Shown: in pieces, positions 56,387 through 64,000 of the stretch
How positions within the stretch are numbered: the first letter of the stretch is position 1
Layout: each line of letters starts with the position of its first letter
From: CALABS01 sp050260775
GTDB lineage: Bacteria > Pseudomonadota > Alphaproteobacteria > Rhodospirillales > Magnetospirillaceae
Direction: 5' to 3'
Assembly: GCA_050260775.1 (NCBI GenBank)
Contig: JBLNCP010000023.1
Location: forward strand, 62,001-126,000
DNA length: 64,000 bases
The notes under the pieces: model-generated
Seen by the model: the letters and a program-made list of their open reading frames with translations, nothing else
The model's database searches: none
What the model was told of the DNA's origin: nothing
Program-made: the position numbers and the translations under genes

Positions 56387-58726
56387 TCACCCGCATTTCG
56401 AATAGCCGCACGAGGTGCAGGTGTCGCAGCCTTCCGAGCGCAGCAGCGCCGGCTGGTTGCATTTCGGGCAGTGGCGCAGGCGCGTTCCCTCCATGTTGAC
56501 CACCTGGCGGCTGTCATAGCCGCGGTCGTCGCGGGCCTCGGGCGGCTCGCGCGCCGCCTTGGGGTCGGCGACGAAGCCGATGGCGATCATGTGGCGCTCG
56601 ATGACCTCGCCGATGGCGGCGAGCAGCGAGGGCACGTACTTGCCGCCCACCCACTGGCCGCCCCGGGGGTCGAACACCGCCTTCAGCTCCTCGACGACGA
56701 AGGCGACGTCGCCGCCGCGGCGGAACACCGCCGAGATCATGCGGGTCAGCGCCACCGTCCAGGCGTAGTGCTCCATGTTCTTGGAATTGATGAACACCTC
56801 GAACGGGCGGCGGCGGCCGTCCTGGATGATGTCGTTGATGGTGATGTACATGGCGTGGTCGGTTTCCGGCCAGCGCACCTTGTAGGTGGAGCCGGGCAGC
56901 GCCTCGGGGCGGTCGAGCGGGCGGGTGAGGTGGATGACCGCGCCGGCCTCCAGGTGGTCCTCGGGCCGCGGCTTGGGCTTCTCCAGCGGCAGCTGCGGCT
57001 CGTCGGCCTCGGCCTTGGCGGTCTCGCCGGTCTTCTTCACCTCCAGCACCGAGCCGGTGATGTCGTTCGGGCGGTAGGTGGTGCAGCCCTTGCAGCCCAA
57101 CTCGTAGGCCTGCTCGTAGACGTCGCGGAAGGCCTCGAACGAGATGCTTTCCGGCACGTTGATGGTCTTGGAGATCGAGCTGTCGACGTACTTCTGCACG
57201 GCGGCCTGCATCACCACGTGGTCGCCCGGGCTGAGACGCTGGGCGTCGACGAAATGCGACGGCAGCGGCGTCCCCTCGCCCTTCAGGCGGCGGAACAGGC
57301 GGTAGGCGTAGTCGGTGACCTCCTCCTCGCGGCGCGAGCCGTCGCGCTGCAGCACGTTGCGGGTGTAGGCGAAGCTGAACACCGGCTCGAGCCCCGACGA
57401 CACGTTGTCGGCGAACAGCGAGATGGTGCCGGTCGGCGCGATCGAGGTCAGCAGGGCGTTGCGGATGCCGTGGGCGGCGATGGCGGTCCGCACGTCCTCG
57501 TCGAGGCTCTGCACGTTCTCGCCGGCCAGGAACTTGTCCTTGTCGAACAGCGGGAAGCTGCCCTTCTCCTTGGCCAGCTCCACCGAGGCGAGGTAGGCCT
57601 CGCGCCGGAGCGCCGCCAGCCATTGCTCGGTCAGGCGGATCGCCTCCTTGCCGCCGTAGCGGGCGTTGCACAGCAGCAGCGCGTCGGCCAGCCCGGTGAT
57701 GCCGAGGCCGATGCGCCGCTTCGACTTGGCCTCGTGCTCGTGGGCGGGCAGCGGGAAGCGCGACACGTCGATGACGTTGTCCATCATGCGCACCGCCACC
57801 TGGACGATGCGCCTGAGCTCGTCGAGGTCGAGGCGGGCGGCGTCCTCGAACGGGTCGACCACCAGCCGCGCCAGGTTGACCGAACCCAACAGGCAGACGC
57901 CGTAGGCGGGCAGGGGCTGCTCGCCGCACGGGTTGGTGGCGTGGATCTCCTCGCAATAATGCAGGTTGTTCAGCCGGTTGATGCGGTCGATGAAGATCAC
58001 GCCCGGTTCGGCGTAGGCGTAGGTGGCGCGCATGATCTTGTCCCACAACTGGCGCGCCGGCATGGATTTGTAGACGGTGCCCTTGAAGGTCAGCTCCCAC
58101 GCCGCGTCCTGCTTGACCGCCTCCATGAAGGCGTCGGTGACCAGGACCGACAGGTTGAACATGCGCAGGCGGCCGGGCTCCTGCTTGGCGTCGATGAACG
58201 CCTCGATGTCGGGGTGGTCGCAGCGCATGGTCGCCATCATGGCGCCGCGGCGCGAGCCCGCGCTCATGATCGTGCGGCACATGGCGTCCCACACGTCCAT
58301 GAAGGACAGCGGCCCCGAGGCGTCGGCGCCCACCCCCTTGACCTGGGCCCCCTTGGGCCGAAGCGTCGAGAAGTCGTAGCCGATGCCGCCGCCCTGCTGC
58401 ATGGTCAGCGCGGCTTCCTTGAGGTGCTCGAAGATCCCCGCCATGTCGTCGGGGATGTCGCCCATGACGAAGCAGTTGAACAGGGTGACGCGGCGCTCGG
58501 TGCCGGCGCCTGAGACGATGCGGCCGGCCGGCAGGAACTTGAACCCCTCCATCGCCTGGTAGAAGCGGTCGCTCCAGGCGGCGGGTTCGGCCTCGGCCTG
58601 GGCCAGCGAGCGGGCGATGCGGGTCCAGGTGTCCTCGATGGTCTTGTCCACAGGCGTGCCGTCCGGGCTCTTCAACCGGTACTTCATGTCCCAGATCTGC
58701 TGGGAAATGGCGGCAACCTGCGTCAT
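56387..58726 (-). CDS. nrdJ: Adenosylcobalamin-dependent (class II) ribonucleotide reductase
   Basis: NrdJ reduces ribonucleotides to deoxyribonucleotides with adenosylcobalamin as radical generator, so it works with or without oxygen. The 779-residue protein has the substrate-site Cys in VTLFNCFVMGD near residue 84, GGGIGYDFSTLRPKG, NPCGEQPLPAYGVC near residue 265 with the active-site Cys-x-Glu, and NALLTSIAPTGTISLFADNVSSG near 410. It ends in a Cys-rich tail (HCPKCNQ, CDTCTSCGYSKCG) that re-reduces the active site. It is a probable main user of the B12 made by the island. Upstream lies a 293-bp spacer with DnaA boxes. Confidence 0.95.
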   Translation of the reverse strand: MTQVAAISQQIWDMKYRLKSPDGTPVDKTIEDTWTRIARSLAQAEAEPAAWSDRFYQAMEGFKFLPAGRIVSGAGTERRVTLFNCFVMGDIPDDMAGIFEHLKEAALTMQQGGGIGYDFSTLRPKGAQVKGVGADASGPLSFMDVWDAMCRTIMSAGSRRGAMMATMRCDHPDIEAFIDAKQEPGRLRMFNLSVLVTDAFMEAVKQDAAWELTFKGTVYKSMPARQLWDKIMRATYAYAEPGVIFIDRINRLNNLHYCEEIHATNPCGEQPLPAYGVCLLGSVNLARLVVDPFEDAARLDLDELRRIVQVAVRMMDNVIDVSRFPLPAHEHEAKSKRRIGLGITGLADALLLCNARYGGKEAIRLTEQWLAALRREAYLASVELAKEKGSFPLFDKDKFLAGENVQSLDEDVRTAIAAHGIRNALLTSIAPTGTISLFADNVSSGLEPVFSFAYTRNVLQRDGSRREEEVTDYAYRLFRRLKGEGTPLPSHFVDAQRLSPGDHVVMQAAVQKYVDSSISKTINVPESISFEAFRDVYEQAYELGCKGCTTYRPNDITGSVLEVKKTGETAKAEADEPQLPLEKPKPRPEDHLEAGAVIHLTRPLDRPEALPGSTYKVRWPETDHAMYITINDIIQDGRRRPFEVFINSKNMEHYAWTVALTRMISAVFRRGGDVAFVVEELKAVFDPRGGQWVGGKYVPSLLAAIGEVIERHMIAIGFVADPKAAREPPEARDDRGYDSRQVVNMEGTRLRHCPKCNQPALLRSEGCDTCTSCGYSKCG

Positions 58727-59019
58727 CGGGTGTTCTCCGCGGATGGGTCCGGCATGCGCCCGGATCCATGGAAATTGTCGAAAATGCGCTGATTTCCTGG
58801 CTCTCGGCCGGGCAGCGCGGAAGTCTAGGTCGGCCCCCGGAGCCTCGTCAACAGCGCTTTGTTCTCCTTATGTTTCCACAAGGCAAGTCGTTGATTCCCC
58901 TGAGGCATTTGGGGTTACCCCGGCTATCCACAAGGGCGAAAGGGGGCGGCGGCGGTGCGGATGCACAACCTTATCCACAGGCGGGGAATCGTTTGGCGCC
59001 GGGAATTTGTGGCCGGGTT
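58727..59019. promoter_or_regulatory. nrdJ upstream region with DnaA-box cluster
   Basis: This 293-bp non-coding stretch lies upstream of nrdJ. It holds a perfect DnaA box TTATCCACA (58971-58979), a one-mismatch box CTATCCACA (58924-58932), and a weaker GTTTCCACA (58872-58880), all in the same orientation and about 46-52 bp apart. The region also contains the pair CCCC/GGGG around TGAGGCATTT near 58900. No gene-sized open frame on either strand is convincing. Confidence 0.6.
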
Positions 59020-59757
59020 TTATTCGGCCACGGTGGGGAAGCGGCTGCGGGCCTCGGCGACCAGGCGGTCGGTGGCCTCCTCGACGCGGCTTTCCAGCTC
59101 GGCCATGAAGGCCTTGCGGTCCATGCCGGGCAGGATGGGCGGCAGCATCTCGATGGTGATGGTGCCGGCGCGCTTGGCGAAGCCACGCTTGCGCCAGAAC
59201 AGGCCCGAATTGAGGGCGACCGGGACCACCGGCACGCCCAGCGCGCCGTAGAGCATGGCCACGCCGGAATGATAGGGCGCGCGCGTGCCCGGCGGCGTGC
59301 GGGTGCCTTCGGGGAAGATGACGATGGGGCGGCCCTCCGCCTTGGCGCCCTCGGCCCCCTTGACCATGGCCTTGAGCGCCTTGGTGCCGGCGGCGCGGTC
59401 GATGGCGATCACGCCGGTCTTGGCCAGGTACCAGCCGAAGAACGGGATCCAGGTCAGCTCGCGCTTGAGCACGAAGGCGGGATCGTCGAACACCAGATGG
59501 AAGGCGAAGGTCTCGAACGCCGACTGGTGCTTGGCCGCGACGATCACCGGCCCGGCGGGGAGATGCTCGCGGCCGCGCACTTCGAACGACATGCCGGTGC
59601 AGAGCTTGAGCAGTCCCAGCACCCCCTTCAGCCAGAAGCGGGCCAGCGGCAGCATGGCCGGGCGGGGCGCTGCCAGCACCGGCAGGTAGAGGACGGCAAG
59701 CGGCAGGGTCCAGGCGTAGAACAGCACCAGGAACAGGGCGGAACGGAGCGCGGTCAC
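59020..59757 (-). CDS. plsC: 1-acyl-sn-glycerol-3-phosphate acyltransferase
   Basis: PlsC converts lysophosphatidic acid to phosphatidic acid in the inner membrane. The 245-residue product has an N-terminal hydrophobic segment, then AKHQSAFET (HxxxxE variant of the HX4D motif) near residue 75 and IVIFPEGTRTPPG near residue 150, followed by YHSGVAMLYGALGVPVVPVALNSG. The start is a GTG overlapping the stop of the DUF218 gene (GTGA). It is the last gene of ftsE-ftsX-DUF218-plsC. The last residues, RLVAEARSRFPTVAE, are ordinary. Confidence 0.92.
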   Translation of the reverse strand: MTALRSALFLVLFYAWTLPLAVLYLPVLAAPRPAMLPLARFWLKGVLGLLKLCTGMSFEVRGREHLPAGPVIVAAKHQSAFETFAFHLVFDDPAFVLKRELTWIPFFGWYLAKTGVIAIDRAAGTKALKAMVKGAEGAKAEGRPIVIFPEGTRTPPGTRAPYHSGVAMLYGALGVPVVPVALNSGLFWRKRGFAKRAGTITIEMLPPILPGMDRKAFMAELESRVEEATDRLVAEARSRFPTVAE

Positions 59758-60386
59758 GGGGCGGCAACCCTTTTCGGCAGGAACCAGTGGCGGATCACTG
59801 CAGCCAGATACTTCGAATACTCGGTCGCCAGCAAGGCCGCAGTTCCGGGCCAGCGCCACCATTCGCGGCTCTTGACCGCGTCGGGGAACACCGGGTGGGG
59901 CACGATCGCCACCTTGGGCATGGCGTGGCGGAATTCCAGCAGGCTGCGCGGCATATGGTAGGCGCCGGTGACCAGGCGGACCGACTGGAACCGCTCCCCC
60001 GTCATCCACGCCGCGGTTTCGGCGGCGTTGCCCACGGTGTCGCCGGCCGAATAGCCCAGCACGACGCAGCAGGCGATCTCGGACCGGCCGGCGTGGGCGA
60101 GCTTGAGGATCTCGGCCACGTCGACATCCTTGTGGACGCCGGAGACGAACAGCTTGTGGGCCAGGCCCTCTTCCATCAGCTGCACGCCGGTGGCGAGCCG
60201 CTCGCTGCCGCCGGTGAGCACGACGATGGCATCGGTGGGGGTGGAGCGGTCCTCGACCGCGGCGGGGACGCTGGCGACGAACCACAGGAAGCCGAGGCTC
60301 CAGGCCAGCGCCAGGCCGGCCAGGGTTCCGGTGGCCAGTCCGGCCGTCCTCAGGAGCTGGAAGAAGGGAGGCCGCGGCGCCGTCAT
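59754..60386 (-). CDS. DUF218 (YdcF/SanA-like) membrane-anchored protein
   Basis: A 210-residue protein with one N-terminal membrane helix (residues 14-37) and a DUF218 domain: DAIVVLTGGSERLATGVQLMEEG near residue 52, KLFVSGVHKDV, and LVTGAYHMPRSLLEFRH near residue 137. Related proteins (SanA, ElyC, YdcF) affect envelope integrity and peptidoglycan precursors, but their biochemistry is unclear. Its start overlaps the ftsX stop (ATGA) and its stop overlaps the plsC start, so four envelope genes are translationally linked. Confidence 0.85.
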   Translation of the reverse strand: MTAPRPPFFQLLRTAGLATGTLAGLALAWSLGFLWFVASVPAAVEDRSTPTDAIVVLTGGSERLATGVQLMEEGLAHKLFVSGVHKDVDVAEILKLAHAGRSEIACCVVLGYSAGDTVGNAAETAAWMTGERFQSVRLVTGAYHMPRSLLEFRHAMPKVAIVPHPVFPDAVKSREWWRWPGTAALLATEYSKYLAAVIRHWFLPKRVAAP

Positions 60387-61273
60387 GGCATGCGGGCGAG
60401 GGTGCCGTGGACGGTCAGCCGGGTGGTCAGCATGGCCAGCACGGCCGAGGCCAGCGGCAGCAGGCCGATCACCACCACCCCGGCCAGGGGCAGCGACAGG
60501 TCGGGCAGGAACCCGCCTTCCACCCGCCGGGCCGCCATGCCGATGGCGGCCAGCGCCGGCACCGCCATCGCCAGGCCCATCAGGCCGCCGGCGAAGCCCA
60601 GCGCGAAGGCGCGGTCGGCGAACTGGCGGGCGATGTAGTCGTCCTGGGCGCCGATGAGGTGCAGCACCTCGAGGACGCCGTAATGCACCGCCATCCCGGT
60701 GCGGGTGGCGTAGACCACGGTCGCCGAGGTCACGAACCCGATGACCACCACGATGGCGATGGCCAGCCATTGGATGGTGCGGGAGAGATTGATCAGCCGC
60801 GACAGCCAGACGCGATGGTCGTCGAGGCTGGCGCCGGGGACGGCGCGGGCCAGCTTGTCGGCGACATCGGCCAGGTCGATCGTCACTTCCACGTCGACGC
60901 TGACGTCGATGAGGCGCGGCAGCGGCAGGTCCTGCACCACCTCGGCGCTGCCCAGCCAGGGCTCCAGCAAGGCGATGGTCTGGCCCTTGTCCAGCGCGCG
61001 GACGGCGAGCACGCCGGGGACCCGCCGGATGAGGTCCGAGGCCTGGCGCACCCGCTCGTCGGTCAGCTGCTCGCCGCCTTCGCCGCCGACCGGGGCGACC
61101 TGCACCGTCAGGGTGCCGGACACGTCATGGTCCCAGCGGGCGATCAGGCTGTTAAGCGCGAAGACGCCGGCCACCGCGATGGCCGACAGGAAGGTCATCA
61201 GGGCCACCAGCCACGGCAAGAAGCGGCTGGTGGAGTCGCCCTTGAGGGGAAGATCGGAGCGCCGCCCCAGCAT
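60383..61273 (-). CDS. ftsX: Cell division protein FtsX
   Basis: FtsX is the membrane partner of the FtsE ATPase and controls peptidoglycan hydrolases at the septum. The 296-residue product has a first helix at residues 20-45 (MTFLSAIAVAGVFALNSLI), a periplasmic domain with VRQASDLIRRVPGVLAVR, and three more helices, the second including AIAIVVVIGFVTSATVVYATRTGM. This matches the FtsX topology. The C-terminal ends with GTLARMP. It starts directly after the ftsE stop. Confidence 0.93.
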   Translation of the reverse strand: MLGRRSDLPLKGDSTSRFLPWLVALMTFLSAIAVAGVFALNSLIARWDHDVSGTLTVQVAPVGGEGGEQLTDERVRQASDLIRRVPGVLAVRALDKGQTIALLEPWLGSAEVVQDLPLPRLIDVSVDVEVTIDLADVADKLARAVPGASLDDHRVWLSRLINLSRTIQWLAIAIVVVIGFVTSATVVYATRTGMAVHYGVLEVLHLIGAQDDYIARQFADRAFALGFAGGLMGLAMAVPALAAIGMAARRVEGGFLPDLSLPLAGVVVIGLLPLASAVLAMLTTRLTVHGTLARMP

Positions 61274-61960
61274 CTAGGCGACCTTCTGCACGGTGCCGTG
61301 CTCGATGTGCAGGCGGGGATGCTCGAACCGGCTGACCAGCGACTCGTTGTGGGTGGCGATCAGCACCGTCGTCCCCAGCTTGTTCAATTCCTCGAACAGA
61401 TAGAGCAGGCGCACGGCGATGTGGTCGTCGACGTTGCCGGTCGGCTCGTCGGCGAGCAGGAGGTCGGGGCGGCCGATGACGGCGCGGGCGATGGCCACGC
61501 GCTGCTTCTGGCCGCCCGACAGCGTCGAGGGCTTGGCGTGCAGCTGGTCGGCCAGCCCGACCCACGACAGCAATTCCGGCACGTGCTTGCGCACCTCGGA
61601 TTCCTTGACGCCGCGCACCCGCAGCGGCAGCGCGACGTTGTCGAGCGCCGACAGGTGGTCCATGAGACGGAAATCCTGGAACACCACTCCGACGCGGCGC
61701 CGCAACGCCGGCAGTTCGTAGCGCTTGGTGAGCGCGATGTCCTTGTCGAACAGCACGATGCGCCCGCGCGTCGGCCGCAATCCCAGGTACATCAGGCGCA
61801 TCAGCGAGGACTTGCCGGCCCCCGACGGGCCGGTAAGGAAATGGAACGACCCCGCGGGCAGCGCGAAGCTGACGTCCTGCAAGACTTCCGGTCCCAGACC
61901 GTAGCGCAGGCCGACGCTTTCGAAACGGATGATGTGTTCCCCACGTGCTCGGTTGCGCAC
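61274..61960 (-). CDS. ftsE: Cell division ATP-binding protein FtsE
   Basis: FtsE is the ABC ATPase of the FtsEX complex. The 228-residue product has Walker A GPSGAGKSS near residue 44, FQDFRLMDHLSALDNVALP, the ABC signature LSGGQKQRVAIARA near residue 145, Walker B LLLADEPTGNVD, and the H-loop ATHNESLV. All catalytic residues are present. It begins MRNRARGEHIIRFESVGLRYG. It is the first of a four-gene minus-strand operon, divergent from the zinc-ribbon protein gene across 121 bp. Confidence 0.95.
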   Translation of the reverse strand: MRNRARGEHIIRFESVGLRYGLGPEVLQDVSFALPAGSFHFLTGPSGAGKSSLMRLMYLGLRPTRGRIVLFDKDIALTKRYELPALRRRVGVVFQDFRLMDHLSALDNVALPLRVRGVKESEVRKHVPELLSWVGLADQLHAKPSTLSGGQKQRVAIARAVIGRPDLLLADEPTGNVDDHIAVRLLYLFEELNKLGTTVLIATHNESLVSRFEHPRLHIEHGTVQKVA

Positions 61961-62081
61961 GGCTGCTTCTCCCGACGGGGCGGAAGGATGACATGGGCGG
62001 CGAGGCTTCGTCCAGCGCGCGCTTGTGTTGGCCCGACGATCGGCCTATAAGGAAGATCGTCTCGGCAGGTCGCTTCCGCAC

Positions 62082-62972
62082 ATGCTCATCAGCTGCCCGA
62101 ACTGCGCCACCAACTTTTCCGTCCCGGATCACGCTCTCGGCCCGACCGGCCGAAAGCTGAAGTGCGCCAAGTGCGGCCACAAGTGGCACCAGGCCCCTGT
62201 CCAGCCCCAGGCTCCCGCTCACGAATTCGGCCTGGATGAGAATTCTTTCCCGCCGACCCCGCCGGCCGCTCCGCCGCGCATGGAGGACGACTTCCGGCCG
62301 GTTCATTCGCCGTCGGATCTGGACGACGAGCCGATCGCCGCGCCGGCGCCGCCGTCGGCCGCCGACCGGGTGACCGCCAACCTCGACCTCGACCTCGACA
62401 ATCCGCCGATCCCCGATTTGGGGCCGCGCATGTCGGCGGAAGGCCGTCCGTCCGACCTGGACCTCGACGCCCCCGGGCCCGAGCCCATTCCCAGCGTGTT
62501 CGCGGCGCCCGAAGCCAAGAAGGGCGGGACCGGGGCGCTGTGGCTGGTGGTGCTGCTGCTGGTCCTCGCCGGCCTGGGCGGCGGCGCCTACTATTTCCAG
62601 GACAGGGTGGTCGAGCTGTGGCCGCCGGCGCACGACCTGCTGACCGACGTCGGCCTGCGCCGCGAGAAGGCCGGGGCCGGCCTGGAGCTGCGCCCGGCGG
62701 GCACGCCGGAACGCTTCGTCCACAACGACAATGAAGTCCTGATCGTGCGCGGCGTCATCGCCAACGTCTCCGACCGCCAGCGGCCGGTGCCGACCATGAA
62801 GCTGGTGCTGCTCGACGCCAACAAGGCGGTGGTTCAGGAAAAGACCGCGCCGCCGCCGGTCACCGTGCTCGACCCCTCGGGCACCGCCGGCTTCCGCATC
62901 ATCCTGGAGCGGCCGGATCCCAACGCCGTCGAGGTCAACGTCCTCTTCGTCGATCCCGCCGAGGACAAGTAA
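62082..62972 (+). CDS. MJ0042-type zinc-ribbon and DUF3426 membrane protein
   Basis: A 296-residue protein. The N-terminus MLISCPNCATNFSVPDHALGP to KCAKCGHKWHQ is an MJ0042-family zinc ribbon (two CxxC pairs). Residues about 40-160 are an acidic, Pro-rich linker. One membrane helix (LWLVVLLLVLAGLGGGAYYF) lies near residue 150, followed by a DUF3426 domain with the ending VNVLFVDPAEDK. This architecture is common in Alpha- and Gammaproteobacteria next to ftsE/ftsX or prmA, with unknown function. It stops exactly where the convergent DUF4175 gene ends. Confidence 0.87.
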   Translation: MLISCPNCATNFSVPDHALGPTGRKLKCAKCGHKWHQAPVQPQAPAHEFGLDENSFPPTPPAAPPRMEDDFRPVHSPSDLDDEPIAAPAPPSAADRVTANLDLDLDNPPIPDLGPRMSAEGRPSDLDLDAPGPEPIPSVFAAPEAKKGGTGALWLVVLLLVLAGLGGGAYYFQDRVVELWPPAHDLLTDVGLRREKAGAGLELRPAGTPERFVHNDNEVLIVRGVIANVSDRQRPVPTMKLVLLDANKAVVQEKTAPPPVTVLDPSGTAGFRIILERPDPNAVEVNVLFVDPAEDK

Positions 62973-64000
62973 TCACCACTGCTTGAGCAGCCGGCGCAGG
63001 TAGTCGTGCTCGGGCTCGGGCCGCATCGGGTCGCCCGCGCGGCGGCGCAGCTCCTGCAGAATTTCCTGGACCCGCTTCACCTCGGCGCGGTCGGGGATGC
63101 GGGTGGTGCCATCGTCGCCGGTGCCGAACCCGTCCTTGGTCGGACGGCCCAGCGGATCATGCGGGACCAGGCCGAACGGGCCCGCGCCGGCCGTGCCCAT
63201 CCGGTCCATCGCCTCCTGCGCGCTGTCCTGAAGGTGCTTGAGCGCCTCGCCCTGGGCATCGGCGGCGTCGTCCCACTGCCCCTTGCGGAGGGCGCCCGCG
63301 GCGTCGGTCATCGCCTTGTCGGCCTGGCCCAGCCCGTCGGGCACGTCGCCGAGCGCCTGGCCCAGGCGCCGGGCCACGTCGCCCAGGGCGCGGCGCAAGC
63401 CTTCCTGGGCGGCGGCGCTGCCGCCGGCCGCCCCGCCCTCGCCGGACGGGCTCGACCCCGCCTCTCCCGATGACGACGAGCCCTGCCCGCCCTGCTGCGA
63501 CTGCTGGAAACTCTGCTCCAGCAGTTGCTGCTGACGCTTGGCGAGGTCGTTGAGGGCCCGCAGGGCCTGGACGGCGGGCCCGTTGGGTTTCTGCGGCGTC
63601 GCCGCCTGCAGCCCCGCCATCATCTGCGACATGTCCTTGAGCATCTGGTGCAGGGCGTCGCGCGCGCCGGTCGCGGCCATGTCCCGCATGCTGTCGAGCA
63701 TCTGGCGCAGCTCGTCCTGGGTGAGCATGCGGTCGCCCGCCTGCATCTCCGCCGGGGCTTGACCGGTTTCGGCCATGTGCTGGGCGAGGGCGTCCAGCAT
63801 GCGCTCCAGTGCCGCCTGGAAGCGGTCGACCAGTTCCTGGAGCCGCTCGGGCGTCGCCCCCTCGGCCAGTGCCTTCTCCAGCTCGCGCCGGGCCTCTTCC
63901 AGGGTGCGCTCGGAATCGGCGAGGTCGCCGTCCTCGATGCGCAGGGCGGCGTTCCACAACAGGTCCTGCACCTCGGCCAGGTCGAAGCGCTCGGCGAACA
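62973..64000 (-). CDS. TIGR02302/DUF4175-like protein, 5' end outside the window
   Basis: The C-terminal 342 or so residues of a larger protein whose start lies beyond the right edge. The visible part is helical and rich in Gln, Ala, Met and Arg: VQDLLWNAALRIEDGDLADSER, a low-complexity stretch with SSSSGEAGSSPSGEGG, then a conserved end DPLGRPTKDGFGTGDD to RRLLKQW. The DPLGRP block and the RAGDPMRPEPEHDYL ending are typical of DUF4175/TIGR02302 proteins, which are large, membrane-anchored at the N-terminus and of unknown function. Its stop codon abuts that of the convergent zinc-ribbon gene with no spacer. Confidence 0.8.
   Translation of the reverse strand, partial: FAERFDLAEVQDLLWNAALRIEDGDLADSERTLEEARRELEKALAEGATPERLQELVDRFQAALERMLDALAQHMAETGQAPAEMQAGDRMLTQDELRQMLDSMRDMAATGARDALHQMLKDMSQMMAGLQAATPQKPNGPAVQALRALNDLAKRQQQLLEQSFQQSQQGGQGSSSSGEAGSSPSGEGGAAGGSAAAQEGLRRALGDVARRLGQALGDVPDGLGQADKAMTDAAGALRKGQWDDAADAQGEALKHLQDSAQEAMDRMGTAGAGPFGLVPHDPLGRPTKDGFGTGDDGTTRIPDRAEVKRVQEILQELRRRAGDPMRPEPEHDYLRRLLKQW

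Noticed and set aside
58617..59108. A 163-codon + strand frame across the nrdJ upstream spacer.
   Set aside because: It overlaps the nrdJ 5' end and plsC 3' end in antisense and has no family resemblance or ribosome site.

Overview
The window is high-GC DNA from an alphaproteobacterium, most likely a Rhodospirillales member of the Magnetospirillum/Phaeospirillum type. That placement is inferred from gene content and protein style (CarD next to a 7Fe ferredoxin, a CobN-type chelatase, TIGR02302/DUF4175, PHB depolymerase, a class II ribonucleotide reductase), not from a marker gene. No rRNA, tRNA, CRISPR array, insertion sequence or phage gene was seen. Genes are densely packed and often overlap by ATGA/GTGA.

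About 4.7-37.5 kb is an extended cobalamin (B12) island. It runs cobO, a SYLF protein, cobQ / an MFS carrier with cobD / cbiX-cobH-cobL-cobI-(cbiG-cobJ) / cobM / an MFS carrier with cbiD and cobK / cobA, two copper-type assembly proteins and cobB / cobP-cobW-cobN. It carries early-insertion genes (cbiX, cbiG, cbiD) and the late-insertion chelatase gene cobN. No cobG, cobS, cobT, cobU or cobV is present. A likely consumer, the B12-dependent ribonucleotide reductase NrdJ, is at 56.4-58.7 kb. No B12 riboswitch was recognised.

Between and around these are housekeeping and envelope genes. 0-4.7 kb: AmpG permease, HNH nuclease, esterase, GluQ-RS and a beta-propeller protein. 19.8-22.2 kb: PHB depolymerase with YcgN and a DUF45 peptidase. 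25.9-32.1 kb: PBP1A, phosphoesterase, thioesterase, Gpt and a GGT-like protein. 37.5-44 kb: YqhD, TruA, Fmt, Def, a DUF4139 protein and RmuC. 44-52.4 kb: a 1120-residue Nfn-like flavoprotein fusion, heme A synthase, an M23 peptidase and two paralogous M48 lipoproteins. 52.5-58.7 kb: a degenerate phosphoesterase, CarD, FdxA, TerB, TerC, Hsp15 and NrdJ. 59-64 kb: PlsC, a DUF218 protein, FtsX, FtsE, a zinc-ribbon protein and a partial DUF4175 protein.

The points most worth checking are: cobP, which seems to start at CTG behind a hairpin-embedded Shine-Dalgarno; a palindromic/tandem-repeat element inserted in frame in cobN; the single-chain NfnB-NfnA-like enzyme; a GGT homologue whose catalytic Thr is Ala; a phosphoesterase lacking its metal ligands; DnaA boxes upstream of nrdJ; a nested inverted repeat before cobM; and a family of dispersed palindromes, one of which supplies the cobN stop codon.
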